A model generated the notes under the pieces. That model searched no databases and was not told the DNA's origin. It saw only the letters and a list, made by a program, of their open reading frames with translations. DNA of 58,921 nucleotides from Methanobacteriota archaeon. GTDB taxonomy: Archaea > Thermoplasmatota > Poseidoniia > Poseidoniales > Thalassarchaeaceae. The DNA is taken from positions 1 to 58,921 of the forward strand of contig BPDA01000006.1 of assembly GCA_019654055.1 (NCBI GenBank), in the 5' to 3' direction. Shown piece by piece: positions 18,469 to 26,315 of the stretch (position 1 is its first letter; each line of letters opens with the position of its first letter). Both the position numbers and the translations under genes were made by a program.

Positions 18469-18489
18469 GTTCTCAAGAACCCTGAGAAC
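18469..18489 (+). repeat. Inverted repeat upstream of hjc
   Basis: Arms GTTCTCA and TGAGAAC (7 bp, perfect) around a 7-nt loop, 11 bases before the GTG start at 18501. It lies in the short gap after the macro-domain gene. Confidence 0.45.
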
Positions 18490-18500
18490 GCGATAGCGGC

Positions 18501-19083
18501 GTGGGTGGCGTTTACGAGCGCGAGTTGCGCGCTGTGCTCGCGGGCGAATTTAATGGCGTACGCGCGATAATCAAATCGTGCAGCGAGATCGAGCGTGCCC
18601 GTGCCATGCAGGTAGTGCAGCGTCCATTCCTAGTGGTCAGAGCCCCGGGCAGTGGCTCCGAGGGGACCGGTGACCTGCTGGTTCTGCGTGGTGACATGTG
18701 CTTCCCCATCGAGGTCAAGTCGTCAAAGTCCCCCCAAACAGTACCTATCCGGGAGGACTATGGCCCAGTACGAAGCACTGCGTTCGACAGGGGAGAGGTG
18801 TGGTCTGCTCCCGCTCTACGCCTACCGCCTCAAGGGGGTCAGGGGCGACAGTTGGCGCATCATGCGCGTTGAAGTGGAATCGTTGACCGGCAAGCTCCGA
18901 CACCTCTCCAGAAGTATTCCGAAGCTGCCCTTGACTCGTAATGGCACACCGCATCTGGACTGGTCCCAGGGCATGCCCCTGCATCGCTTCCTAGCATTGG
19001 TTTGTCGCTCCGACGGAGCGCGCTCGATAGACGCTGGGACAAGCGTTCAGAGGCTCGAGTCACTCCCCCAGTTCACCAACTAG
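18501..19083 (+). CDS. hjc: Holliday junction resolvase Hjc (frameshifted)
   Basis: Archaeal structure-specific endonuclease that cuts four-way DNA junctions during recombination. The nuclease core is clear: YEREL near the start (catalytic Glu), VVRAPGSGSEGTGDLLVL (catalytic Asp) and FPIEVKSSK (Glu-x-Lys). After this point the frame slips in a C6 run near 18735; with one more C the other frame continues as YLSGRTMAQYEALRSTGERCGLLP. Repaired length is about 194 residues, longer than many Hjc proteins because of a C-terminal extension after WRIMRVEVESL. Start is GTG 18501. The stop overlaps that of a convergent small coiled-coil gene (CTAG). Confidence 0.87.
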
Positions 19084-19274
19084 TTGCCATTCTCTCCAGA
19101 TAGCTCGGAGTCCAGCCTGTCGAGTCTCTTGTTCAGTCGCTTCACGCTCTCCCTGACCCCGTCCATCGATGCCTGCTCCAGCAGTCTCCTGACGCTGTCG
19201 CGTTCGCGCCTGAGAGAGTCGATTCGCCTGTTGAGGCCCCTCTCATCTTCCTTGGAGGGACCTGTCATGCACAT
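19080..19274 (-). CDS. Small coiled-coil protein, hypothetical
   Basis: A charged helical protein of about 62 residues, beginning MTGPSKEDERG. The run RRIDSLRRERDSVRRLLEQA and the later VKRLNKRLDRLDSEL have leucines spaced as heptads, so a coiled coil is likely. No family recognised. Starts at ATG 19274, ATG 19268 or GTG 19286 are all possible. The four-base stop overlap with hjc supports it being real. Its convergent position next to hjc says nothing firm about function. Confidence 0.55.
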   Translation of the reverse strand: MCMTGPSKEDERGLNRRIDSLRRERDSVRRLLEQASMDGVRESVKRLNKRLDRLDSELSGENGN

Positions 19275-19347
19275 CGCAAGGCGCACTGTCTCAAGGTGGT
19301 TACTGCGGCAGACGCAGGTTGAAGAGGGAAAATGCAGCCCCTAGAGT

Positions 19348-20901
19348 ATGGAAGAGGGCGAGAGCAGAAGGAGCTACTGGCTCCCGCTGCTTATGCTCTA
19401 CCTACTGTACTTCATCGGCACGCCAGTGTGGGTAGTGGTAATCACAGGACTCTGGTACATCGGACTCCTGCACCTTGAGGACGGAGGTCACCTAGACCGG
19501 TACGGGGTGTCGAGAATGCTCGGGGTTGTGCTGATGGTGAGGACCACTCGTGGACAGAGGTTCTTGGAGCGAATCTCAAGCGCGAGGGCATTCTGGAGAG
19601 CGTTCGGGGAGATCTCAATCTGGCTGTGTCTGTTGGCCATGCTTGGGGTAGTCACCCTACTCGTTCTCAGCGCGATTAGTACGGCAATGGCTCCGCCTGA
19701 GGAATACCTGCCAGCAAGCGATTTGCTGCTAATCCCAGGCGTGACCAGTTTCGTGCCTTTTTGGTGGCCGGTTCTCGCCCTCATCTTCGCATTGGTGATT
19801 CACGAGTACAGCCACGGTATTCAAGCGCGCGCGCACGGTATGAAGGTGCGCAGCTTCGGACTCTTACTAGCCGGGCCAATTCCGATCGGGGCCTTCGCGG
19901 AGCCACAGACGCACGAGATGGTTCGGGCACCTAGGAGGGAGAGAATCCGTCTGTATGCAGCTGGCCCTTCGATTAACATCATCGCCACCTACGTCGCACT
20001 GATTGTGCTCTCAGCGGCTGCCTCGGGGCTGGTTGCGAGCAACCCGGGGGTGTACGCCACTGGAATCATCGCAGACGAGGGCGCCGAGGAGGCAGGTCTG
20101 CTCCCGTATGAGATCATCACCCACATAGACGGGGCCGAAGTGCCCGGAAACAACGAGTTCTCAGAGCAGATGGGAATGTTGTCTTCGGGGGAGGAGATCG
20201 TCTTCACGGTGGTCTCCCATCCAGACTCGAACGGCGATAGGTCGGAGCGCGAAATCACGGTGACTCTCGGAGACCGATACGAGTACTACGTCGGGCTGTG
20301 CGGAGGCGATTCGGACTGCGTGGAGGAGACCGAGGGTCTGTTGGTCGAGATGGGGGTCGAGAACGGTGATGCGTTTCTCGGCGTGAGTGGCCTGCGCTCC
20401 AGCTCGTCCTCGGTAGATTACTACTCGAGCATACTGAGTGGGGAGTATGCCGTGTCGCAGAGCGCTCTGGGCGCCGCGGTGACGCCGCTGGCGATGATAG
20501 GCGTCCCGATACAACACGACGGTCAGACGATGCTGCTCGAGGAACGCGCGATGTTAGAGGCGAGTGAGGGTGCCATTGCCTCGGCGCTTGGCACCGCTGG
20601 AATGCTGATACTGTTCGACTTCCTGTTCTGGCTGGTATGGATCAACTTCCTGCTTGGCTTCGCGAACCTTATCCCGATGGTGCCGTTCGATGGCGGGCAC
20701 ATAGTGAAGGACGGGGTTCACTCCATACTGAGCAGACTAACCAGTGGGATTCATCCTATGAGAGTGGAACTGATGGCAGAGCGCATCAGCAGGATGGGTA
20801 ACTTCCTGATTCTCTTCATCGTGGTTCTTCCCATCATGCTCCCCGCGGCTGGTGTGACTACTCCTCCTCTGAGGATGCGTTACGCCTCTCAGAAACCCTA
20901 G
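19348..20901 (+). CDS. Site-2-protease-like M50 membrane metalloprotease
   Basis: A 517-residue intramembrane zinc protease of the M50 (site-2 protease) family, which cuts membrane-spanning substrates. The zinc site is VIHEYSHG (HExxH) inside a hydrophobic segment, and the second site is NLIPMVPFDGGH. Several further hydrophobic helices surround them (LYFIGTPVWVVVITGLWYIG, ISIWLCLLAMLGVVTLLVL). Between the motifs there is a PDZ-like region around DEGAEEAGLLPYEIITHIDG and an extra-membrane insertion of about 150 residues. Two more intramembrane or membrane peptidases, a signal peptidase and a presenilin-like protein, lie within the next 7 kb. Confidence 0.88.
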   Translation: MEEGESRRSYWLPLLMLYLLYFIGTPVWVVVITGLWYIGLLHLEDGGHLDRYGVSRMLGVVLMVRTTRGQRFLERISSARAFWRAFGEISIWLCLLAMLGVVTLLVLSAISTAMAPPEEYLPASDLLLIPGVTSFVPFWWPVLALIFALVIHEYSHGIQARAHGMKVRSFGLLLAGPIPIGAFAEPQTHEMVRAPRRERIRLYAAGPSINIIATYVALIVLSAAASGLVASNPGVYATGIIADEGAEEAGLLPYEIITHIDGAEVPGNNEFSEQMGMLSSGEEIVFTVVSHPDSNGDRSEREITVTLGDRYEYYVGLCGGDSDCVEETEGLLVEMGVENGDAFLGVSGLRSSSSSVDYYSSILSGEYAVSQSALGAAVTPLAMIGVPIQHDGQTMLLEERAMLEASEGAIASALGTAGMLILFDFLFWLVWINFLLGFANLIPMVPFDGGHIVKDGVHSILSRLTSGIHPMRVELMAERISRMGNFLILFIVVLPIMLPAAGVTTPPLRMRYASQKP

Positions 20902-20907
20902 TTCGCC

Positions 20908-21678
20908 CTAGGAAAGGGCACTGATATGATGCCCCGCGATTACCATGGCGAGGCTTCTCCATGTGGTGTCGGTGACTTGGTGAGCCGTCCCTGAGAAGGC
21001 CAGTTTTGCGGCACCCAGCCAAGGAATCTCCGGGGAAAGGGCCACGCCGACTACCCACTCGTCCTTGACTGCCAGCACTGGATTCCCGTTTCTCGTCCGT
21101 AAGGCCGTTTCCGGGTCGTCCCCCGTGGCGACTATCTGGTCGACGTCGCAGCCGTTGCTGTCCCGTTGTCTCCAGTTGTCAGATAGCCCTCGTGAGCGGG
21201 GCACCCAGCCTTTTTATCCCCAAGTCGTAGGTCCCACCGTGGAAAGGGGCACTGGTAGTCGAGTGTCCATGTGATGCTGCCCACATTGCGCAGAGGGGGT
21301 CCCCGGGACGTCCCATCCGCCCGATGAGTTGGCCACCGCCTTGAGCATGGCCCTGTGGATTACCGGGGTGTCCGAACCTCCGTTCTTCCGATAGATGATG
21401 ACATCCCCTGGCATTCCGTGAGACTGGTGACCGAAGTGGTCGTCATCAGCGTCGGTGGCCTCTACGAAGGTCACGATATCGACCCTGTCCGGATCCATCA
21501 CCAGAACCAGATCGCCCGGGTCGATGGCTCCCAGCGAGCCTTCCTCCTCATGCATCATCGAGCCGGACTCGACGACTACCATCGGGGGGAAGGAGCCGGT
21601 AGCAACCCACATTGAACCTAGCAATAGTACCACTAGGCCGAGGGCCAGCATGGCTTCCCTGGCTATTCCCGATGACAT
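20908..21678 (-). CDS. Archaeal signal peptidase I (S26), frameshifted
   Basis: Removes signal peptides from exported proteins at the outer face of the membrane. An N-terminal anchor (LALGLVVLLLGSMWVATG) precedes the catalytic-serine block VVVESGSMMH, then IDPGDLVLVMD, GDVIIYRKNGG and VIHRAM. The frame slips near 21300 (repaired sequence runs RNVGSITWTLDYQC) and again near 21147 in a GGG run. After the second repair the family box GYLTTGDNGDSN appears, followed by VKDEWVVGVALSPEIPWLG. This joins what look like two separate ORFs into one protein of about 257 residues. The catalytic partner in archaea is His, here in VIHR, consistent with the ER/archaeal type. Start at ATG 21678, directly after the upstream membrane gene. 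Confidence 0.85.
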
Positions 21679-21679
21679 C

Positions 21680-21967
21680 TCACTCCTCCTCGTCCTCAGG
21701 CCCGGGGCGTGGCCGTGTGGAGGTCAGCAACCCGACGAACAGGCCGATGAACAAGATGCTGATGACATCGAAGTGCGGAGATGGCTCGTAGACTCGTCCG
21801 AACTCGTATATCGATGCAGTCAGGTCGAGCGTGTGGTCGCGCTCGCCGCTGGAGCTGGTGAACATCCCCAGCATGGAGTTCGATGCTAGTAGCAGAACCG
21901 CTGTGGTTGAGAAGGCAATCAGCCCTCGATTGACGGATTGCCGCCTCAGAGCATGCAATCCCGGCAA
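21680..21967 (-). CDS. Small membrane protein upstream of signal peptidase
   Basis: About 95 residues with two hydrophobic segments (GLIAFSTTAVLLLASNSMLG and DVISILFIGLFVGLLTS) and an acidic end PGPEDEEE. No family recognised. The only in-frame upstream start is a TTG at 21967; an ATG at 22003 lies in another frame and would be joined by a single indel, a frequent defect here, so the N-terminus is uncertain. Its stop is directly followed by the signal peptidase start, so the two are probably co-translated and may work together. Confidence 0.6.
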   Translation of the reverse strand: MPGLHALRRQSVNRGLIAFSTTAVLLLASNSMLGMFTSSSGERDHTLDLTASIYEFGRVYEPSPHFDVISILFIGLFVGLLTSTRPRPGPEDEEE

Positions 21968-22026
21968 GACGTTGGCGAGAGTCGAGTCGTTGGTTTCCCA
22001 CCATGAGTGACCAGAATGGGTCCCTG

Positions 22027-22506
22027 CTACGGGCTCTCATCCCGTGTCGGGAGGAGGGGGGAGAGAGGAGAGATGGGCTCGACCTTGTACCTCTTACCGA
22101 TGTTGACGTTGTGCGCCTTGTACAGACCCATTAGTCGTGCTTGGTACGACTTTCCAAGCATGTCCGCGGCATCCTCGGCCTCCTTGTGGCGACGTAGTAT
22201 CTCGGGACGAGAGTCGAGGAGCAGGATGTCCTCGAGGATCTGTCGCTGACCCCAGTAAACGAAGAACTCCGGCGCTGCGAAGAACGCCACTACCAGACCG
22301 CCGACGAAGGCTAGCCAACTCCACGGCACCAGGTGCTCGACCTCCGGGTCACTGTAGCCGCCGAGTACGAACAGGAAGACGAAGCCCCAGACTAGGCAGG
22401 CGACCGAGATGATGGTCGAGTATGCGATAATCTGGAAGTGCTGGTCGCTGCGACTGTCCCACCAACGGCCGAACGGCCCCCGTCTGGCAGTGCCTTGTCG
22501 CGCCAT
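22027..22506 (-). CDS. Membrane protein with cytoplasmic tail, hypothetical
   Basis: A 159-residue protein starting MARQGTARRGPFGRW, with two hydrophobic helices (IIAYSTIISVACLVWGFVFLFVLGG and WLAFVGGLVVAFFAAPEFFVYWG) and a charged helical tail containing LLDSRPEILRRHKEAEDAADML. No family recognised. It is divergent from the PLC-like lipoprotein gene and lies upstream of the small membrane protein and signal peptidase on the same strand. Confidence 0.7.
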   Translation of the reverse strand: MARQGTARRGPFGRWWDSRSDQHFQIIAYSTIISVACLVWGFVFLFVLGGYSDPEVEHLVPWSWLAFVGGLVVAFFAAPEFFVYWGQRQILEDILLLDSRPEILRRHKEAEDAADMLGKSYQARLMGLYKAHNVNIGKRYKVEPISPLSPLLPTRDESP

Positions 22507-22610
22507 CTCCCTCGCCGCGGGGTCACGCTCTTGCGATTAGTGCCTTCCGACGAGAAGTTCGCACTCCGAAGCGCTATGTCTAGCCTCTCTAGGGCGAATC
22601 CGATTGCTTC

Positions 22611-23666
22611 ATGAGTGGATGGCACCGGTTCACCCCGATGAGGGGGCTCTGGGTGGGACTGATGCTGCTATGCAGCATGATAGGCCCGGGATGCCTGAGT
22701 CCCGATGGGCCAGAGGCACTAGACCCATCGGCGGATGACGATGAGGACGGGCTCCCGAACGGCTGGGAGGAGGAACGCGGGCTGGACCCATTGAACGGCA
22801 GTGACGGAATCGTCTGCCATGGCATGGCCGAGTACTGCCTACGCAACTACGACAACTTCACCTTCCCGGAGACCCACAACTCGTACGCGACCATAGAGGA
22901 CGGAGTTTGGATGGCAATGAACCACTACACTGCCCTGGAGGCGCAGTGGGAAGGGGGAATCCGCGCCTACATGCTCGACACTCATCACCTGTCCAAGGAG
23001 GACACTGATGTCGAGGACGTCAGGTTCTGCCACGGCGACCCGGACTCGACCTTCTTGCACCCCTGCATCTACTCTGAGGTCGACGCCTACGCGTGGCTGC
23101 GGCAACTGGGGTCGCTGATGAACAACAGCAGCGGCGACGTGGTCAGCCTACTTCTCGAGAACTACGTCCCGGGTGAGCATCTCGAAGTGCTGTTCAACCA
23201 GACCGGCATACTCGATAGGGTCTTCGTGCACCAGCCCGGGCAGCCTTGGCCAAGCATCGGTGACATGGTTCTGAACGGCACCGACCTCGTGGTCTACTGG
23301 GACTACCAGTACGACGAGAGGTACCCCTGGTTGCACCATGCCTGGACCCACAGCTGGGACACTCCGTACGGCGAGCAGGAGCAGAGCGAGATGTCGTGCA
23401 GGATCGGTAGGGGTGATGGGGTGCAGCCGGTCTGGCACCTGAACAACTGGCTCTCCAGCATCTACGGGTTCGCTGACCCGGTCAGAGCAGGGCAGGTGAA
23501 TGACTACGACACCCTCCTGGAGCGGGCACTGGGATGCTGGGAGGAGGTCGGTGACAGGCCGACCTTTATCGCAGTCGACTACTGGGAGGATGGCGAGATT
23601 ACCAACGTCACCATCACCCTCAACAAGATGTCGCATTGGTCCGACGAGGTTCCCGCACATCCCTAG
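22611..23666 (+). CDS. Secreted PLC-like phosphodiesterase (lipoprotein)
   Basis: A 351-residue exported protein that looks like a PI-PLC X-domain TIM-barrel phosphodiesterase. The N-terminus has a hydrophobic signal (LWVGLMLLCSMIG) ending in a Cys (PGC) that may be lipidated. Next comes a calcium-binding-like linker DDDEDGLPNGWEEERGLDPL. The catalytic-domain landmarks are THNSYA (first catalytic His), GIRAYMLDTH and VRFCHGD (second His), in the order and spacing seen in PLC-like phosphodiesterases. The substrate could be a phospholipid head group, a glycerophosphodiester or another surface phosphodiester. ATG 22611 or ATG 22638 could be the start. Neighbouring genes give no clear functional hint. 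Confidence 0.75.
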   Translation: MSGWHRFTPMRGLWVGLMLLCSMIGPGCLSPDGPEALDPSADDDEDGLPNGWEEERGLDPLNGSDGIVCHGMAEYCLRNYDNFTFPETHNSYATIEDGVWMAMNHYTALEAQWEGGIRAYMLDTHHLSKEDTDVEDVRFCHGDPDSTFLHPCIYSEVDAYAWLRQLGSLMNNSSGDVVSLLLENYVPGEHLEVLFNQTGILDRVFVHQPGQPWPSIGDMVLNGTDLVVYWDYQYDERYPWLHHAWTHSWDTPYGEQEQSEMSCRIGRGDGVQPVWHLNNWLSSIYGFADPVRAGQVNDYDTLLERALGCWEEVGDRPTFIAVDYWEDGEITNVTITLNKMSHWSDEVPAHP

Positions 23667-23710
23667 TTCGTGATGGCAATCCCTATGCGCATCGGACCTG
23701 ACGGGAGGTC

Positions 23711-24253
23711 GTGCTGGTGGGACTGACTGGCAGGAACGCATCCGGTAAGACCACCGTGGTGCAATGGTTCGCCAGCAGAGGGGTCCGGACCGTGTCATGC
23801 TCGGACTCGATTAGGGGGTGGCTATCGGAGCAGGGGAAGGAGGAGAGTCGGGAGTCACTGATTGAGGGAGGGCGCGAGCTTAGGCGACGCGGTGGCCCTG
23901 GCATCCTCGCCGAGATGCTGCTGGACGAGCTGTCGGGCGATGACGCGGTGATAGACTCGATACGGACTCCCGGAGAGGTGCAGGCCCTGAGGACGCGGGG
24001 CGACTTCGTCCTGATTGAGGTTCGAGCAGGGGCCGATTCTCGTTGGCAGCGCTCTCAGGACCGGGGTCGTCCCGGCGACCCCGTTGACAGGGCCACATTC
24101 ATCTCGCACGAGGAGGCCGAGGAGGTCGCTCTTGACGATGCTGGGCAAGCACTAGTAGCGACGGCCGAGATGGCGAATCTGGTCCTGTTCAACGACGGTC
24201 CGATTGATGAACTGCACAGCGACCTCGAGGATTTGCTCGAAAGTCTCGCCTAG
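23711..24253 (+). CDS. P-loop nucleotide kinase-like protein (UPF0200 / dephospho-CoA kinase-like)
   Basis: A 180-residue P-loop protein with Walker A GRNASGKTT at the N-terminus, a dephospho-CoA- or adenylate-kinase-like lid region (RGWLSEQGKEESRESL), and the strand VIDSIRTPGEVQALR. It resembles archaeal UPF0200 proteins, whose substrate has not been established as far as I know. The start is GTG 23711, with GGGAGGTC just upstream. Its stop overlaps that of the convergent deaminase gene by four bases (CTAG). A deoxynucleotide or coenzyme kinase role next to a dCMP deaminase is possible but only a guess from position. Confidence 0.65.
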   Translation: MLVGLTGRNASGKTTVVQWFASRGVRTVSCSDSIRGWLSEQGKEESRESLIEGGRELRRRGGPGILAEMLLDELSGDDAVIDSIRTPGEVQALRTRGDFVLIEVRAGADSRWQRSQDRGRPGDPVDRATFISHEEAEEVALDDAGQALVATAEMANLVLFNDGPIDELHSDLEDLLESLA

Positions 24254-24687
24254 GCCTGCCTGACGATGATTCCCGCCTCTCGCATCATCCCCGTGGCGAT
24301 CCCGAAGTCATCCTGCCAGCGCTCTGGGACCTCGATGTCCGCTGGGTAGACGACTTCTGAGACGCCGGCCTGGATGAGCGAACGCGTGCAGCGAGAGCAC
24401 GGTGGCCAGGTGACGTAGGCGGTGTTACCCTTCAGCGAGACTCCCGTCCTCGCTGCATGCATGATGGCGTTCTCCTCGGCGTGGCATATCAACGGGTACT
24501 TCTGCTCTCGGTCGGCGAGTTTTTCCGGATCGTCCTCGATGCCTCGCGGGAAGCCGTTGAACCCGGTAGAGCGAATCTCCCTGTCCTCACCCACCACGAC
24601 GCATCCGACCTTGGTGGACGGGTCCTTGCTCCAAGCCGATATGTGGGCTGCCAGATTGAGGAATCTCTTGTCCCACTTCTCACTCAT
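24250..24687 (-). CDS. dCMP/cytidine deaminase family protein
   Basis: A zinc-dependent deaminase of about 145 residues, most likely deoxycytidylate deaminase, which makes dUMP for thymidylate synthesis. The zinc and catalytic site is complete: CHAEENAIMHAA (HAE) and WPPCSRCTRSL (PCxxC). The N-terminal block NLAAHISAWSKDPSTKVGCVVV and GFNGFPRGI fit the dCMP deaminase subgroup. I choose ATG 24687 because GGAG lies eight bases upstream; the GTG at 24693 is too close to it. The upstream gene ends in TAGGAG, so its stop codon forms part of this ribosome-binding site. Confidence 0.87.
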   Translation of the reverse strand: MSEKWDKRFLNLAAHISAWSKDPSTKVGCVVVGEDREIRSTGFNGFPRGIEDDPEKLADREQKYPLICHAEENAIMHAARTGVSLKGNTAYVTWPPCSRCTRSLIQAGVSEVVYPADIEVPERWQDDFGIATGMMREAGIIVRQA

Positions 24688-24698
24688 CCTCACATCTC

Positions 24699-25010
24699 CT
24701 AAACGTCGTTGTCCGGCTGGTCCTCGGTCAGGCTTGGGTCGTATCCCTCCCAGAGTTTCGGATTTGAATAGCAGTCGGGGTCCTCGGCATCGGCCTTGCC
24801 TCCATTGTCATTGTCGATGCCGTCGCCGCAGTTGCCGCCTCCGTCATCGCCCCTCTTGGGCAGCAGCTCCTCGACACCTCCTGAACTGACCACGGCAATC
24901 AGAATACCCAAGAGCACCAGAGTGAGAGAGATCAGGATTACTTTGGATGTAGAGTCCTTGGACTCCACTACCACCTTTACCTCGACCTTGTCGTCTTCAC
25001 CCTCGGACAT
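24699..25010 (-). CDS. Single-pass membrane protein with acidic cysteine-containing outer tail
   Basis: About 103 residues from ATG 25010 (MSEGEDDKVEVKVVV). One transmembrane helix (VILISLTLVLLGILIAVV) is followed by an outer acidic tail with a motif NCGDGIDNDNGGKADAEDPDC, a calcium-binding-like pattern with flanking cysteines often found in secreted proteins. No family name assigned. It ends 11 bases before the deaminase start and lies just after FolC on the same strand, which probably reflects operon structure rather than shared function. Confidence 0.65.
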   Translation of the reverse strand: MSEGEDDKVEVKVVVESKDSTSKVILISLTLVLLGILIAVVSSGGVEELLPKRGDDGGGNCGDGIDNDNGGKADAEDPDCYSNPKLWEGYDPSLTEDQPDNDV

Positions 25011-25049
25011 GCGATGCGAGCATCTCAGCAAGTCATCGTACTTGGGTTC

Positions 25050-26264
25050 TTAGTGGGCCATCAACTCGTCCCAGAGTTCCAATCCGTTCCTCTCCACCAC
25101 ATATTCCAACAAGTCCCCGACGAGGTAGACGCTCCCTATTACGAGTAGTTCTGCGTCGATTTCCCTCGCCTCCCCACCTGCCATCTCGAAGGCCCTCTCA
25201 GGTGCCCTCTCGATAGTTGTCGACTGACTCACGCCCATGCTCCTCATCATCTCTGACAGCTCATTGACGCTGACGGCCGGATTCCTGCCGCTCTTTGGCT
25301 CGGTCAGGACGGCTCTCGGGAACATACCTTCCTCGCTAAACGCTGAAACCACCGGTTCTAGCGTGGCCTTCAGGTCGGCCTTCCGGCTCATGCCCAACAG
25401 CACCACGCTTGGACTGGTCACCTCGGCGAGGTCGTTGGCTAGGCTCTCTGCATTGTGCGCGACGCTCAGGCGCGTCGTAACGCCGTCGACCCAATTCTCA
25501 CCGTATCCGGGTGATCGCCCGGGCCAAACGCAGTCTACTGCGCTGGCCTGCCACCCGAGATGCGAGCCAGCAGCCGCGACCACGGCGGAATGCCCCGACC
25601 ACGTCGAGCCGGTTGCCGGCCAAGGCAGCCAAAATAGGTCCCGGCCCACTTTGCGCTCGATGAGCTCTCTGACGTGAAAGTCGTCGTGCTGCAGCGCTAT
25701 CAGAGGCACTCCGGGGCGGTGTATTGCCGCCTTCTCGGCGGCGATTTCGACCAGAGTTTCGCCTAGATACTCGCTGTGTTCCTTGGAGACAGTCGTAAGG
25801 ATGCACAAGTCGGCGCCCACTAGGCGGGTGGCATCGAGCCTTCCCCCCATCCCTGTCTCGATGATGCCTCGCTCGACTCCCGCCTCGCTGAAGGCAAGCA
25901 TGGCTACTAGGAAGGTGGTCTCAAAGTAAGTAGGGGTGCACTCCGGCTCCGTCCGGGCAGCCTGCATCACGGAGCCAAGCAGTCTGTCGAACGCCTCGGG
26001 CGAGATTGGTCTGCCGTCGATTCTAATCCTCTCCTCGACGGTCACCAAATGCGGTGAGGTGAACAGTCCAGTGGTGAGCCCGTTGGCACAAGCAGCCGCA
26101 GACAGTTGGACGCATGCGGATCCCTTTCCGTTACTGCCAGCGACATGAATTGAAGGGAAGTCGAGATGCGGATTACCCAGTCTGGAAAGAAGTGTTGCAC
26201 AGTTTTCCAAGCCCAGTTTTACTCCCATTAACAACCGCTCGTCGAGCCAATCTCGGACGCTCAT
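25050..26264 (-). CDS. folC: Folylpolyglutamate synthase / dihydrofolate synthase (FolC)
   Basis: A 404-residue Mur-ligase-type enzyme that adds glutamate to folates, or to dihydropteroate. The N-terminal segment MGVKLGLENCATLLSRLGNP leads into the P-loop VAGSNGKGSACVQL, followed by FTSPHLVTVEERIRIDG, FETTFLVAMLAF and ETGMGGRLDATR, all FolC hallmarks. The C-terminal ligase domain contains WVDGVTTRLSVAHNAESL and VVLLGMSRKADLKATLEP. ATG 26264 is chosen as it gives the usual family N-terminus; an upstream in-frame start at 26309 adds unrelated residues. It is divergent from the presenilin-like gene. The sequence looks more like bacterial FolC than like archaeal coenzyme F420 or tetrahydromethanopterin enzymes. 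Confidence 0.88.
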   Translation of the reverse strand: MSVRDWLDERLLMGVKLGLENCATLLSRLGNPHLDFPSIHVAGSNGKGSACVQLSAAACANGLTTGLFTSPHLVTVEERIRIDGRPISPEAFDRLLGSVMQAARTEPECTPTYFETTFLVAMLAFSEAGVERGIIETGMGGRLDATRLVGADLCILTTVSKEHSEYLGETLVEIAAEKAAIHRPGVPLIALQHDDFHVRELIERKVGRDLFWLPWPATGSTWSGHSAVVAAAGSHLGWQASAVDCVWPGRSPGYGENWVDGVTTRLSVAHNAESLANDLAEVTSPSVVLLGMSRKADLKATLEPVVSAFSEEGMFPRAVLTEPKSGRNPAVSVNELSEMMRSMGVSQSTTIERAPERAFEMAGGEAREIDAELLVIGSVYLVGDLLEYVVERNGLELWDELMAH

Positions 26265-26315
26265 TCGGATTCCCCGCTCCCAACAGTCGCCCGGGCGCGA
26301 ACGGGTCAAGGTGAT

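Noticed and set aside
20908-21204. Separate 98-residue gene downstream of signal peptidase
   Set aside because: After correcting one base near 21147 it is the C-terminal end of signal peptidase, including the family box before the final strand.
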